Origin: Bifidobacterium myosotis | GTDB taxonomy: Bacteria; Actinomycetota; Actinomycetes; Actinomycetales; Bifidobacteriaceae | Reading direction: 5' to 3' | Length of the DNA stretch: 64,000 nt | Assembly (NCBI RefSeq): GCF_002259745.1 | Contig: NZ_MWWW01000005.1 | Coordinates: 124,060-188,059 of the forward strand | Part shown: one piece after another, positions 37,267 to 47,427 of the stretch | How the letters are laid out: each line of letters opens with the position of its first letter | Numbering within the stretch: the first letter of the stretch is position 1 | Position numbers and translations under genes: made by a program | The notes under the pieces: generated by a model | Seen by the model: the letters and a program-made list of their open reading frames with translations, nothing else | Told to the model about the DNA's origin: nothing | Databases searched by the model: none

Positions 37267-38145
37267 TTATTTGACGGCTCCAGTGGTGACGCCCTTCATG
37301 ATGTTGCGTTGAATGATCATGAAGAAGATCACGACGGGCAGGGAGAAGATGACGGATGCGGCCATCTGTCCGCCGAAGTCGGTGCCCATGGTGGGCGTGG
37401 AGAACGAGGAGAGCCATACGGGCAGCGTGTACTTGGACTGGTCCTTCATGAACGTGTAGGCGGTCATGTAGTCGTTCCAGGCGTTGATGAACGCGAACAC
37501 GGACGTGGACACGATGCCGGGCGCGGCCAGGGGGAAGGTGATCTTCCACAGGATCTGCCAGTCGTTGGCTCCCTCGACGGCCGCGGACTCGAAGATGTCC
37601 TTCGGGATGTTCAGGAAGAAGCCGCGCATGTTCCAGATCGCGAACGGCAGGACCATGGCGATGTACGCGAGGATCAGGCCGCTGTACTTGTTGAGCAGGC
37701 CGAACTGGTTGAAGATGATGAACTGCGGGATGATGCCGCCCGAGGTCATCTGGATGGCCAGCACGAACACCATGATCGCCTTGCGGCCGCGGAACCGGTA
37801 GAGGGTCAGGGCCGCGCACGCGAAGAACGCGAGGACGATCGACAGGACGATCGACACGGCGGTCACGATCACGCTGTTCTTCAGGTTCGTCAGAAACGAG
37901 GTCTGGGTGACGGCCACCATGAAGTTGTCGATCGACAGTTTCGTGGGCCAGAACACGGGCGTTGCGGTCATGATCTGGTTGCGCGGCTTGATCGACGTGA
38001 CGAACATCCAGTAGACCGGGAAGATCCACACGATGCAGAACGCGACGGCCAATACGATCGTGCCGATGCGGCGCAGCTCGGCCGATGCGCTGCGCTTGGC
38101 GCGCGGCGCGATGCCGTGGTTTGCGGTTGCCATATTCATGGTCAC
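37267..38145 (-). CDS. Sugar ABC transporter permease, MalG/AraQ type
   Basis: A 292-residue inner-membrane subunit of six helices with the conserved EAA loop (ESAAVEGANDWQILWKITFPLAAPG). The GTG start overlaps the other permease stop; ATG two codons later is possible. It works with the MalF-type permease and the lipoprotein upstream. No dedicated ATPase is nearby, so a shared MsiK-type ATPase elsewhere is likely, as is common in bifidobacteria. Confidence 0.92.
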   Translation of the reverse strand: MTMNMATANHGIAPRAKRSASAELRRIGTIVLAVAFCIVWIFPVYWMFVTSIKPRNQIMTATPVFWPTKLSIDNFMVAVTQTSFLTNLKNSVIVTAVSIVLSIVLAFFACAALTLYRFRGRKAIMVFVLAIQMTSGGIIPQFIIFNQFGLLNKYSGLILAYIAMVLPFAIWNMRGFFLNIPKDIFESAAVEGANDWQILWKITFPLAAPGIVSTSVFAFINAWNDYMTAYTFMKDQSKYTLPVWLSSFSTPTMGTDFGGQMAASVIFSLPVVIFFMIIQRNIMKGVTTGAVK

Positions 38146-39077
38146 AGGTCCTCCCCGGATTTGAGCAGGTATCGGATGTACACGCTCGTCAGGGCGAGCA
38201 GGATGAGCGTGACCAGCACGCTCGCGGCGGCGCCGGTGCCGATGTCGAAGGACACGAACGCTTTCTTGTAGGTGAAGATGCCGATCGTCGCGGTCGTCTC
38301 GCGGGGTCCTCCCTGGGAGACGAGCCAGATCTGGTTGAACACGTTGAAGTCCCAGATCACCGACAGCATCGTGATGACCATCAGGCTCGGTTTGATCAGC
38401 GGCACGGTGATCTGCCAGTAGCAGCGCAGCTTCGAGCAGCCGTCCAATTGGGCCGCCTCAAGGCAGGACTTGTCCACCTGCGTGGTCGCCGCGTACAGGT
38501 TGATCGCGATGTACGGGACGGCCTGCCAGACGACCAGCAGCCAGATCTCCAGGAACGCGAGCCACGTGTTGTCGGTCCACGACAGGTTCGTCACGTCGCC
38601 GAACAGGCGGGTCTGGGTCAGCAGCCAGTTGATCACGCCGTACCCCGGCTGGAACAGCCACTTCCACACCACCGACGAGGCGACGTTCGGCATGGCCCAT
38701 GCGAAGATCAGCACGAATGTGACCAGCCAGCGCATCACCGGCCCCAGTTTGGTCATCAGCTGGGCCACGCCCATGCCGATCAGCACGCTGCCGGCCACGA
38801 GGGCGGCCGCGAACCCGAACGTGCGGGCCAGCGACTTGTAGAACTCCGGGTCGGCCAGCACGTTCTCGTACTGGTCGAACCCGACGATGTTGAACGAGCC
38901 TGTGAACAGGGTCTTCTGGTTGAAGTCCGTGAACGACGTGAAGACCAGGAAGACCAACGGCACCACGACCAGCGCGACGATGATCACGCCGGCGGGAGTC
39001 AGCAGCCACAGGGGCGTCAGATTGCGACGCCGTTTCACTACGGGGACGGCGGCAGCCGTCGATTGCGCATTGCTCAT
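38142..39077 (-). CDS. Sugar ABC transporter permease, MalF/UgpA type
   Basis: A 311-residue permease whose EAA loop reads KSCLEAAQLDGCSKLRCYWQITVPLIKP. I chose MSNAQSTAAAV as start, ten bases after the binding-protein stop; longer frames read back into that gene. It pairs with the MalG-type subunit. Confidence 0.92.
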   Translation of the reverse strand: MSNAQSTAAAVPVVKRRRNLTPLWLLTPAGVIIVALVVVPLVFLVFTSFTDFNQKTLFTGSFNIVGFDQYENVLADPEFYKSLARTFGFAAALVAGSVLIGMGVAQLMTKLGPVMRWLVTFVLIFAWAMPNVASSVVWKWLFQPGYGVINWLLTQTRLFGDVTNLSWTDNTWLAFLEIWLLVVWQAVPYIAINLYAATTQVDKSCLEAAQLDGCSKLRCYWQITVPLIKPSLMVITMLSVIWDFNVFNQIWLVSQGGPRETTATIGIFTYKKAFVSFDIGTGAAASVLVTLILLALTSVYIRYLLKSGEDL

Positions 39078-39087
39078 CACGCTTCCC

Positions 39088-40398
39088 CTACTTCTTCGCG
39101 TACAGGGAGTCCGCATGCTCGTCGAACGACTTGGCGGCGGCCTTGGCCGTGGTCGCTCCGGTGGCGATGTCGCCGAAGCAGTTCAGGGAGCTGTCGTTCT
39201 CGATGGTCAGCCATTGCGGGGACGCCGGTGTGGCTTTGGTGTCCTTCGCCGATTCGAAGAAGCCGGTCAGGTAGGACGGGAAGTCCGCGGACTTCATGAC
39301 CTCGTCGAGGCCTTCGACGTAGTTGGGCATCCATCCGTCCTTGGCGAACACGTAGTCCTTCTGGATCTCGGGGCTCGCGGCGATCTTGATCCACTTGAGC
39401 GCCAGCTCCTGACGCTTGCTCTTCTGCGCAACGCCCCACACCGAACCGGCCATCATCGCCGGCTGGAGCTTGCCGCTGGCGCCGGGCATGGGGAACGATC
39501 CCAGATCGTCGGTCGTGAGGTCGGGGTTGTACTGCTGGATGGTGCGGATGCCGGCGCTGTTGTTCAGGATCGCACTGGTCTTGCCTTCGGCCAGCAGCTG
39601 GCTGAAGTCGGGGTTGCCGGTGTCCAGCGAGCGGGATGCCTCGGAGGACCACTTGTGCTGGAATTCCAGCCATTGGTCGATGCCCTTGAGTGACTTGTCG
39701 CTCGACAGGGTGCTCTTCCAGGTTCCGTCCGACTGCTGTTCGGCGAAGTCGCCGCCGGCATCCCAGATCCACCGTGCCGCCGACTTCCAGTCACGCCCCG
39801 GCATATAGAACGGGGAGAAGTCCTTGTCGGTGTTCGCGTCCCGGAGCTTCTGGAGATCGGTCTCAAGCTCCTCGTACGTGCTCGGAGGATTGTCGATTCC
39901 GGCCGCGGACCACATCTTCTTGTTGTAGATCACGGCGCCGGCGGCTCCCAGCGCGGGGATGCCGTACAGTCTGCCGTCGATGGTGGCGGGCTCCTCAAGG
40001 CCGGACAGCCAGGTGTGCCCCTGCCTCATGTCGTCGGCCTTGTCCGTCAGATCCAGAAGGCCGCCGCTCACGGCGAACCCTGCGACCTGCGTGTTGCCCA
40101 GATCGATCACGTCCGGCGGCGTGTCCGTGGACAGCGCGGTCGTCACCTTCGTGTTGATGTCGGCCCACACCTGGGTCTGCACATCGACCTTGACGCCCGT
40201 CTCCTTGGTGAACCGCTCGTTGATCGCCTTGATGGTGTCCTCGCTCTGGTCGCCCTGCATGATCCACACCGTCAGCTTGCCGCCTGCGGATGCATCCTGC
40301 TGTGAGCCGCCGGACGGGGCTCCCATCGAGCATCCCGACAGGGTGAGCGCCGACGCGGCCGCCAAGGCGATGGCCGCTGAAATCCTCTTCGTTCTCAT
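39088..40398 (-). CDS. Sugar-binding lipoprotein of the GH20 operon
   Basis: A 436-residue solute-binding protein. The lipobox LSGC places the lipid-modified Cys at residue 23, followed by a Ser/Gly linker and the family-1 binding fold (KLTVWIMQGDQSEDTIKAIN, LYGIPALGAAGAVIYNKKMW). It captures an oligosaccharide outside the membrane for the two permeases. The GH20 in the same operon suggests a GlcNAc- or GalNAc-ended ligand. Confidence 0.92.
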   Translation of the reverse strand: MRTKRISAAIALAAASALTLSGCSMGAPSGGSQQDASAGGKLTVWIMQGDQSEDTIKAINERFTKETGVKVDVQTQVWADINTKVTTALSTDTPPDVIDLGNTQVAGFAVSGGLLDLTDKADDMRQGHTWLSGLEEPATIDGRLYGIPALGAAGAVIYNKKMWSAAGIDNPPSTYEELETDLQKLRDANTDKDFSPFYMPGRDWKSAARWIWDAGGDFAEQQSDGTWKSTLSSDKSLKGIDQWLEFQHKWSSEASRSLDTGNPDFSQLLAEGKTSAILNNSAGIRTIQQYNPDLTTDDLGSFPMPGASGKLQPAMMAGSVWGVAQKSKRQELALKWIKIAASPEIQKDYVFAKDGWMPNYVEGLDEVMKSADFPSYLTGFFESAKDTKATPASPQWLTIENDSSLNCFGDIATGATTAKAAAKSFDEHADSLYAKK

Positions 40399-40793
40399 GA
40401 TGGTTTCCTTTTCCTGGAATGCCTGCCCGACGCCGTCGTTCGGAGGAATGGCGCGACGTGCCGCTGCGCACGACGGTCCCGGGTCCGTATCCGCCCGCGC
40501 TGCCGTGCGCGGGCGATGCCGCTACGGACGCCGTTGCCGACGTCCGTAGCGATACCGAGGAACATGACGCCACACCACTTCTGGGCATCGCGCCGCAGCA
40601 AGACCGGATATTTTGTTAGCAAGCCTTGCGTAATTCCTGTAGTTGGTTTCAACCTCCTTGAGAGCCAAGGATATGACGCCTTAACCTTTTTGCAAGTCAG
40701 TCGAACAAAATAATGGATGTGGTGCACCCCGTCTGTTGGAGATTGGGGAATCTGGTTTCGGCGCGCCGATGGTCCGTCGGCACCGGGGTCTGG
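40399..40793. promoter_or_regulatory. Regulatory gap upstream of the GH20 transport operon
   Basis: There is no gene in these 395 bases. The region carries GCTACGGACG/CGTCCGTAGC (40521-40530, 40541-40550) and a second GC-rich hairpin just before it. At about 40690 the minus strand reads TTTTGTTCGACTGAC. TGTTCGAC also occurs before the second binding-protein gene (near 43135), so it is a candidate ROK-regulator site. Confidence 0.4.
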
Positions 40794-41723
40794 TCAGCAG
40801 GCGATGAGGGACGCTCCGAGCGCGCCGATCGGAATCGACGCATCGGCGAGCCGCAGGCGTTCCGTCAGCCGCAGACCCGCGATGAATCCGCTGGAGGCCT
40901 CCCTGTTGCGCAGTTCCCCGCGCAGCGCATCAAGCAACGGGGACCCGGCGCGGGAAACACCGCCTCCGATGACGATGACCGAAGGATCCGCGGCCTGGGC
41001 GACGATCTGCACGACGTCGGCGAGGGCATGCAGCGCGATGCCAAGAACCCGTTCCGCTTCGCCATCGCCGCCGTCGGCCCTCGCGAGGATGTCGGGCAGC
41101 GGAGGATCCGCGACGGGCCACATGCGCCGCAGGCCCCCTCCCGAGCATGCGGTCTCCAGGCATCCGCGCTGACCGCATTTGCACGCCATGCGGTTGGGGT
41201 CCACCGGCAGGTGGCCGATCTCCCCGAGGGCGCCGGTGTCGCCGCGTTCGACGAGACCGGCGCGAACGAAGCCGGCCGCCAGCCCCGTCCCTAGGTTGAC
41301 GAACGCCATCCTGCCGTGCTTGAGCCGGTCGGGTAGCGTTCCATAGGCTCCCAGCGCCGCGGCGTTCACATCGTTGTCCACCCACACGGGAAGGCCGAGC
41401 ATGCCGGATGCGCGACCTCCCAGCTCCAGGTTCTCAATTCCGAGATTGACCACGTTCTCCACGCGCCCGGTGTCGCGGTGCACCAGCCCGGGGATGCCGA
41501 TGCCCACCGATCTCACCTCATCGAACCGCATTCCGGCCACCTGCCGCACGATGGCTACCGCATCCTCCACGACCTCGTCACCGCCTTTCCGGGCTGCCTT
41601 GCGCGCGGATGCGAGAACCGTGCCGGCCGCATCGGTCAGCACCGCCTCGATCTTCGTTCCGCCGACATCCACGCCGACGCGCAGGTTCTCTGTTTCCGGC
41701 GTACCACTGGCATTCATCGTCAT
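40794..41723 (-). CDS. ROK family sugar kinase
   Basis: A 309-residue kinase without DNA-binding domain. The ATP-binding DVGGTKIEAVLTD starts near residue 17, followed by GIGIPGLVH, EIGHLPVDPN and the ROK zinc site CKCGQRGCLETACSG. It probably phosphorylates glucose, GlcNAc or ManNAc in the cytoplasm. Its position between the sugar transporter and the ROK regulator supports the sugars released by GH20 as substrate. I chose MTMNASGT as start. Confidence 0.85.
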   Translation of the reverse strand: MTMNASGTPETENLRVGVDVGGTKIEAVLTDAAGTVLASARKAARKGGDEVVEDAVAIVRQVAGMRFDEVRSVGIGIPGLVHRDTGRVENVVNLGIENLELGGRASGMLGLPVWVDNDVNAAALGAYGTLPDRLKHGRMAFVNLGTGLAAGFVRAGLVERGDTGALGEIGHLPVDPNRMACKCGQRGCLETACSGGGLRRMWPVADPPLPDILARADGGDGEAERVLGIALHALADVVQIVAQAADPSVIVIGGGVSRAGSPLLDALRGELRNREASSGFIAGLRLTERLRLADASIPIGALGASLIAC

Positions 41724-41854
41724 GACGATCTCCGTTCCCGAGGGCGGACTCCTGTTTCGTCCGCCCGCCATTATGTTCGGAATCCTTACATATTGGATTC
41801 GGGAAGCGATGATACACCACGCCACGCGCGCTTGGCGGCGGGACGCACGTGGCG

Positions 41855-42970
41855 TCAGGACGAGGCCGCCGCGGACAGCCCGCGCCTGCCCACGATCTCG
41901 CGCAGCACGGAGACCGCCTGCCCCCGCAGAGTGGCGTCGTCACCGAGCTCACACCGACGCACCCGCATACTGCTCTGGTAGTCGTTCCGCGACAAGGAGT
42001 TGACGGTCTCGTCGCATGCATTGAGCAGCGTCTCGCCGACGATGTCGGGAGGTCCGTAGACGGCGATGTCATGAAGATTCAACAGGCTCGCCGGCATGGC
42101 CAGAGCTCCGCCGAGCCTCGCACCAGCTTCGGCCAGGATGTCCGCGCGCCGATTCGGGTCCTGGCGAATGCGGTCGCGCAACGCGATGGCGGAGACGTAG
42201 GTCTCCAGGCAGCCGCGCTTGCCGCAGGTGCATGCCGGACCATTCGGGTCGATCACAACATGGCCGATCTCACCGGCCGCATGGTCGTCGCCATCCACGA
42301 ACTCGTCGTTCAGCAGCACCGACGCACCGATGTCCCGGGTGATCTGCACGAGCAGGCAGTTGGGATTGCCGTGCTCGAGGAAGCGGTCGGCGAGCAGTGC
42401 GGCGTTCGCGTCGTTGTCCACTCGGACCGGCAACGAGAACTCGCCTTCGAGCATGTCGCGAAGCTCCACGTCGTCCCAGCCGAGATTGGAACTGGATATC
42501 ACCCTCCCCGCACCGGAGACCACGCCGGGGACTGCGACGCCGATGCCGACAAGCCCCGAACCGGCAAGCCGGATCATCTGACCGACAAGCGAAAGCACGT
42601 CGTCGAGATCGACCCGATCGCCATCATCAAGCACACGTTCGCGACGCTCCACGATTCTGGCCCGCAGATCCATCACGGCGCCGGTCATCACATACGGGCG
42701 CGACAGATCGATGCACACCAGACGAAGCACGTCCGTATCGATGGCCAGCAAGGTGCCCGGCTTGCCGCGGCCATCCCGTTTCCCCGACCCCAGTTCACGT
42801 AGCAGGCCGTCGTCGATCATCTCGCCGGTCACATCCGTGGCGGTGGCGCGCGAGAGCCCCGTCTCCTTGCATAGGTCGGCGCGCGACAGTTGCCGGTCGG
42901 GGAACAGCAGCCGGAACAACAGTCTACGGTTGTTGGCCCTTGCGTCGCTGGGATTGGATTTAGCGTACAT
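41855..42970 (-). CDS. ROK family transcriptional regulator (NagC/XylR type)
   Basis: A 371-residue regulator. A winged HTH at residues 20-65 (LSRADLCKETGLSRATATDV) precedes a ROK domain with the zinc motif CTCGKRGCLETYVSA. The kinase motif is weakened (CIDLSRPYVMTGAVMD instead of DxGGT), so it should sense sugar rather than phosphorylate it. It probably controls the adjacent transport operon and the divergent binding protein. Confidence 0.88.
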   Translation of the reverse strand: MYAKSNPSDARANNRRLLFRLLFPDRQLSRADLCKETGLSRATATDVTGEMIDDGLLRELGSGKRDGRGKPGTLLAIDTDVLRLVCIDLSRPYVMTGAVMDLRARIVERRERVLDDGDRVDLDDVLSLVGQMIRLAGSGLVGIGVAVPGVVSGAGRVISSSNLGWDDVELRDMLEGEFSLPVRVDNDANAALLADRFLEHGNPNCLLVQITRDIGASVLLNDEFVDGDDHAAGEIGHVVIDPNGPACTCGKRGCLETYVSAIALRDRIRQDPNRRADILAEAGARLGGALAMPASLLNLHDIAVYGPPDIVGETLLNACDETVNSLSRNDYQSSMRVRRCELGDDATLRGQAVSVLREIVGRRGLSAAASS

Positions 42971-43203
42971 GGGAGCCCTCCTCGGGTGAGACGATTGCGG
43001 AAATGCGGAATCACATTATCGGGACGGACATCCCGGCGTCATCCTCGAACGGCTTTCAGAATAACACCCATCAGGGGACTGACAATATGAAAACCCCGGC
43101 ACTTTGACAAGTTTCCCATCTCTGTACATAATCATGTTCGACATCCAAACAAAATAGTTGCGACATACGGCCAAAGACGGTCAAGCACGGAAAGAAGACC
43201 AAC

Positions 43204-44529
43204 ATGAACAACACCACACGCGCAGCCATAGCCACGGCCGCCATCGGAGCCCTGCTCATCCCGCTCGCGGGATGCGGCAACACGACCACAAGCTCGGGCA
43301 AGACCGAACTGACGGTATGGTCATGGGACGCCAGCATCGATCGCGCCGCCAAAAACTTCATGAAGGCCAACCCCGACATCACGGTGAAGGTGAGCAACGT
43401 CGGCAGCACCGAGGAGACCTACACCGCGCTCAACAACGCGGCCCAGGCCGGCAACGGCCTGCCCGACGTCACCCTGATCGAATACCTCGCCATCCCGCAG
43501 TTCGTGCACTCCGGCACGCTCATGGACCTGAGCAAGATCTACGACACCGTCAAGCTCAAGGACACGTTCACCCCCGGCACCTGGAGCTCCGTGAACATCA
43601 ACGGCGGCCTGTACGCGATGCCCGCCGACTCGGGCCCGATGGCCTACTTCTACGACAAGGACGTGTTCGACAAGGCCGGCATCAGCGAACCGCCGACCAC
43701 CTGGGACGAGTTCTACGAGGACGCGAAGAAGATCCGCGCCACCGGCTCCTACATCACCTCCGACTCCGGCGACGCGGGCCTGTTCAACGCGATGATGTGG
43801 GCCATGGGCGGCCACGCCTACAAACTCAACGACGAAAAACTGACCATCAATATCACCAAGGACAAGGGCGCCCAGCGGTTCATGGACCTCTGGCAGAAGA
43901 TGCGTGACGAGGACCTGATCGACGTCCACACGAAGACCTGGACCGACGACTGGATGAAGTCACTGGGCGACAGCTCCATCGCCAGCCTCATCAGCGGCGC
44001 ATGGATGGCCAACAACCTCCTGCAGGGCGTGCCCCAAGCCACCGGCAAATTCCGCGTAGCCCTCCTGCCCACCATCGACGGCACGCCCATCAACGGCGAA
44101 TACGGCGGCAGCGGACTGGCCATCACCAAGAAGATCCCCGACGGCAAACTCGACGCCGCCAAAAAGTTCGTCGAATACGTCACCACCAACGACGAAGGCA
44201 TCGACGCCCGCGTATCCAACGGCAGCTTCCCCGCCACCACCAAGACCCTCAACCAGAAGGACTTCCTCGCCAAGACCACGCTCAGAAACGCCGACGGCAG
44301 CGACAACGAGTTCTTCGGCGGCCAGAAATACAACGAGGTCTTCTCCCAGGCCGCCAAGGACGTCACCGGCAAATGGGAGTTCCTGCCCTTCGAACCCTAT
44401 GCCCGCTCCATCTACAACGACAATATGGGATCATTCTTCTCCGGCAAGGAGACTTTCAAGGCTGCCGCTGACAAGTGGCAAAAGGCGCTGAAACTCTACG
44501 CCGAAGATCAAGGTTTCATCATCCATTGA
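43204..44529 (+). CDS. Second sugar-binding lipoprotein, without permeases
   Basis: A 441-residue family-1 binding protein with lipobox LAGC (Cys 24) and a fold like the other binding protein (ELTVWSWDASIDRAAKNFMK). It is divergent from the ROK regulator. It ends at a strong terminator with no permease gene after it, so it must share permeases elsewhere, perhaps those at 37-39 kb, or be the remnant of a truncated operon. AAAGAAGACC precedes the ATG. Confidence 0.9.
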   Translation: MNNTTRAAIATAAIGALLIPLAGCGNTTTSSGKTELTVWSWDASIDRAAKNFMKANPDITVKVSNVGSTEETYTALNNAAQAGNGLPDVTLIEYLAIPQFVHSGTLMDLSKIYDTVKLKDTFTPGTWSSVNINGGLYAMPADSGPMAYFYDKDVFDKAGISEPPTTWDEFYEDAKKIRATGSYITSDSGDAGLFNAMMWAMGGHAYKLNDEKLTINITKDKGAQRFMDLWQKMRDEDLIDVHTKTWTDDWMKSLGDSSIASLISGAWMANNLLQGVPQATGKFRVALLPTIDGTPINGEYGGSGLAITKKIPDGKLDAAKKFVEYVTTNDEGIDARVSNGSFPATTKTLNQKDFLAKTTLRNADGSDNEFFGGQKYNEVFSQAAKDVTGKWEFLPFEPYARSIYNDNMGSFFSGKETFKAAADKWQKALKLYAEDQGFIIH

Positions 44530-44586
44530 TTTGATTCCCTGATTTCAGGAGATAGCTATAGCGCTGGCTATGACTTATCTTGTTCG

Positions 44587-44627
44587 TTTAGTATTCCTCC
44601 CGTTATTATAACGGGAGGAATACTAAA
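44587..44627. terminator. Strong bidirectional terminator
   Basis: 20-base perfect arms around a single centre base (TAGTATTCCTCCCGTTAT on the left). The hairpin overlaps the stop codon of the ABC ATPase on the minus strand and also ends the binding-protein gene. Confidence 0.85.
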
Positions 44628-45297
44628 GTTGGATGCTCCAGTCGCATGATTCGACTACGTGGTCGGAGTGGGTGGCGATGATGACGATGCCGCCGTTGCC
44701 GGCCATGTCGCGCAGGGTGTGGATGACCATGTCGGCGTTGTCGTGGTCGAGAGCACCGGTAGGTTCGTCGGCGAGAATGACTTCAGGTTGTTTGACGATG
44801 AGGCGCGCCAGTGCGACGCGTTGTTGTTCACCGCCGGAGAGCTGGTAGACCAGCTCCCTTTGGCGGTCGGCCAGACCGACCCGTTGCAGGGCGTGGGAGA
44901 TGGTGGTCTTCCTTACCCGTGACGGGAGGTGTGGCAGGGCGACGTTCAGGTTTTCCTCGATGGTGGCGTTGTCGATGAGCGCGTAGTCCTGGAACAGATA
45001 GCCCAGGGTGTGTTTGCGGAACATTCGCGCGCCGTGCGCGTGGTATCGGGTGATGTCTCTCCCGTTCACTTCTATCGCGCCGCCGTCCGGCTTCTCCAAG
45101 AGGCCGATGCAGTTCAGCAGTGTGCTCTTGCCGGATCCGGATGGTCCGGTGAGAGCGATCATCTGTCCCGAATGGGCCGAGAATCCGAGGTCCTTCCACA
45201 GCAGGTGATCGCCGAAGGATTTGGACAGGCCCCGGACGTCAAGCCGTGTGCTCACCGGCGTGCGATCGGGCATGTGGCCGGATAATGCGGTGGTCAT
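44623..45297 (-). CDS. Lactococcin-972-operon ABC ATPase (locus 2)
   Basis: A 224-residue LolD-like ATPase with Walker [41 protein letters not shown] and THSDH. It is the last gene of the three-gene bacteriocin operon and follows the membrane protein by three bases. It should energise that protein for export or producer immunity. Confidence 0.92.
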   Translation of the reverse strand: MTTALSGHMPDRTPVSTRLDVRGLSKSFGDHLLWKDLGFSAHSGQMIALTGPSGSGKSTLLNCIGLLEKPDGGAIEVNGRDITRYHAHGARMFRKHTLGYLFQDYALIDNATIEENLNVALPHLPSRVRKTTISHALQRVGLADRQRELVYQLSGGEQQRVALARLIVKQPEVILADEPTGALDHDNADMVIHTLRDMAGNGGIVIIATHSDHVVESCDWSIQL

Positions 45298-45300
45298 CGT

Positions 45301-47364
45301 TTACTCCTCCCTAGCATGGTTTCGGACGTTGCCGCGCACGTATGCGGCGGTGGACAGCAGGCAGACCGCGAGACTTGTCATGGCGATCAGGACGGCGATG
45401 AGCGGCTGATACCCGTCGAGCAGCAGCGGATTGTTCTGAGCGTACGAGACGGTGGACCGGCGCGCGGCCAGAACGGCCTGCGACACGAACCATATGGACG
45501 GAATGATCGCCAGTATCGATTCGACGATGACTAGGCTCAGATGGGTTCTCGCGAAGGACCATCCGTGGATGTACCGGGCGAAGATGGTCTGGGCTCGCTC
45601 GCGGACCCTGATTCGGGCGATGGCCACGGCCGAGGCGATGAGGACGACGGCCGACATCATGACGTTGTACCCGTGGACGACCAGATCCGATCTGAGCTGC
45701 GCGTAATGCGTCGCGGCATTCTGCCCGGCATCGCTTACGGCAAGGATGAAGTCCTCCAGACCCGCCTGCCTTGAGGACGTGATCGCGTACTGCGCGTCAT
45801 CCAGCAGTGCATCGCCCTGGCTGGCATACGCCGCGTAATCGTCGAAGGACAACAGTCCGCTGCCGTTGTCGACCACAACAATCAGCGCGTCATCGAACAA
45901 GGTGGGCGTGTCGGGCAGGGCTGACCCGTAGCCGAATAGCCGCTGGCCCCGCTCGCCGCGCACATAGTCGATCTCGGGAACCGGAACGCCGTAGGCCGAC
46001 GCATGGGATCGCGCCCAGCTGTCGATCGCTTTCTCGTACGCTTTCACGGCCGCCGCGTCCGCATCATACGGGATCACCACCTTCACCGCCTTGGAGCCGG
46101 ATGTCAGGCGACGCCCCTTGTCATCCCTGACCGTCTGGTGTCGCAGATAGTTGCCATTGACCAGCAGCACCGTGCTGGACGCTGTCTCCCCGTCGCCCTC
46201 AGTGGGCGCCATGAACCGCAGGTCGTCCTCATGGGCCAGAATCATCCGCCCCTCGTCTTCGGCGTGTTCCAGCCATTCGCCGGTCCTGCGACTGTACGCG
46301 TCCTGCTCGTCCGTCGACATGTTCGGATTGAGATGCACCTGCGCCACATCGCCGGCGCCCCGCCACGCCTCCTGGGCCTGCCACTGGTTGCGCATATTCC
46401 CCACGGCGGTGAACAACAACGTCACCGACCATATGGTGATGAATATCGCCGGAATGCGCACGCAGTACACCGCGATGGAAGGCAGTCTGCGGGGTAGCCG
46501 CCCCTTGACCGCGGACAACAGGGGCTGCGCGGCCGCGATTATGAATCCCACTCCATAGGCGATTGCCAGACCCACGCATATGGTTAGGAAGATCGCGGCC
46601 GAGAGCATGCCGAACAGGCCCCACTGGGCCCCATGGTTGTGCGCTGCCACCAGAGAGCAAGCCACAATGCTGATAACGCATGCCCCCAACATGCAGGAAA
46701 CCGCATTGGCCTTGACATCCCGGGCCACCATCATCAACGGGCCTGAACCTTGAAGCCGCTGCACCGCGTATCCCTTCGCGTTCATCAGGGAGAAACCGCC
46801 CGCCAACGTCGCACACAACAGCAGCACGACGACCAGTCCCACCCCGACGGGCCTCGACATGACCCATTGCGCATACGAACCGACGAAACTCGTCTTGACA
46901 AGGACCCGGTACCCCTGGGACTGCAGTTTCTGCTGCAGGTCGACGGCCGAAGCGGCGGGCCCGTCGAACACGTAATACGTTCCCCGCGGATCGGAAGTGG
47001 CCAACTCATCCATCCGGCCGACTACAGTCCGCATCGAGACGTTGAACGACGGATACCCGTGCCCGATCCACGAAGCGGCGTCACCGGCAGGATTGCCGAC
47101 CGCGACATACAAGTGTCTAGCACCACCGGGATCCCGCACATCGGCGACGCTTTTGACGATATTGACCCTGTCCGCCAGCGCCACCTCGGATATCACACCG
47201 ACCGTCGCCTCGCTCCTGACCTGCGGTGACGGCCCCGATACCTGCACAGTGGCCCGTACCATAAGAGGCCCCGACAGATCCAGCGCGTTCAACAGCAGAA
47301 ACGAACCCAACATTGCGGCAAACGCCGCAATCCACACCGCCAGACGAATGGACCCGCTGCGCAT
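45301..47364 (-). CDS. Bacteriocin-associated integral membrane protein (locus 2)
   Basis: A 687-residue protein of the lactococcin-972 immunity/transport type. Helix 1 is at 10-28 (VWIAAFAAMLGSFLLLNAL), an outer domain follows, then four central helices (VGLVVVLLLCATLAGGFSLM; CMLGACVISIVACSLVAAH; FLTICVGLAIAYGVGFIIAA; FITIWSVTLLFTAVG), a second outer domain and a C-terminal FtsX-like block (VVLIASAVAIARIRVRERA). It looks like a fusion of the two locus-1 membrane proteins. GAGGAGG precedes MRSGSIR, which sets the start. Confidence 0.82.
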   Translation of the reverse strand: MRSGSIRLAVWIAAFAAMLGSFLLLNALDLSGPLMVRATVQVSGPSPQVRSEATVGVISEVALADRVNIVKSVADVRDPGGARHLYVAVGNPAGDAASWIGHGYPSFNVSMRTVVGRMDELATSDPRGTYYVFDGPAASAVDLQQKLQSQGYRVLVKTSFVGSYAQWVMSRPVGVGLVVVLLLCATLAGGFSLMNAKGYAVQRLQGSGPLMMVARDVKANAVSCMLGACVISIVACSLVAAHNHGAQWGLFGMLSAAIFLTICVGLAIAYGVGFIIAAAQPLLSAVKGRLPRRLPSIAVYCVRIPAIFITIWSVTLLFTAVGNMRNQWQAQEAWRGAGDVAQVHLNPNMSTDEQDAYSRRTGEWLEHAEDEGRMILAHEDDLRFMAPTEGDGETASSTVLLVNGNYLRHQTVRDDKGRRLTSGSKAVKVVIPYDADAAAVKAYEKAIDSWARSHASAYGVPVPEIDYVRGERGQRLFGYGSALPDTPTLFDDALIVVVDNGSGLLSFDDYAAYASQGDALLDDAQYAITSSRQAGLEDFILAVSDAGQNAATHYAQLRSDLVVHGYNVMMSAVVLIASAVAIARIRVRERAQTIFARYIHGWSFARTHLSLVIVESILAIIPSIWFVSQAVLAARRSTVSYAQNNPLLLDGYQPLIAVLIAMTSLAVCLLSTAAYVRGNVRNHAREE

Positions 47365-47427
47365 GGCACCCTCCTCAAACTCATTAAAGGTGATGCCGTT
47401 TTGCGGCATCACCTAATCAATTCTCGA

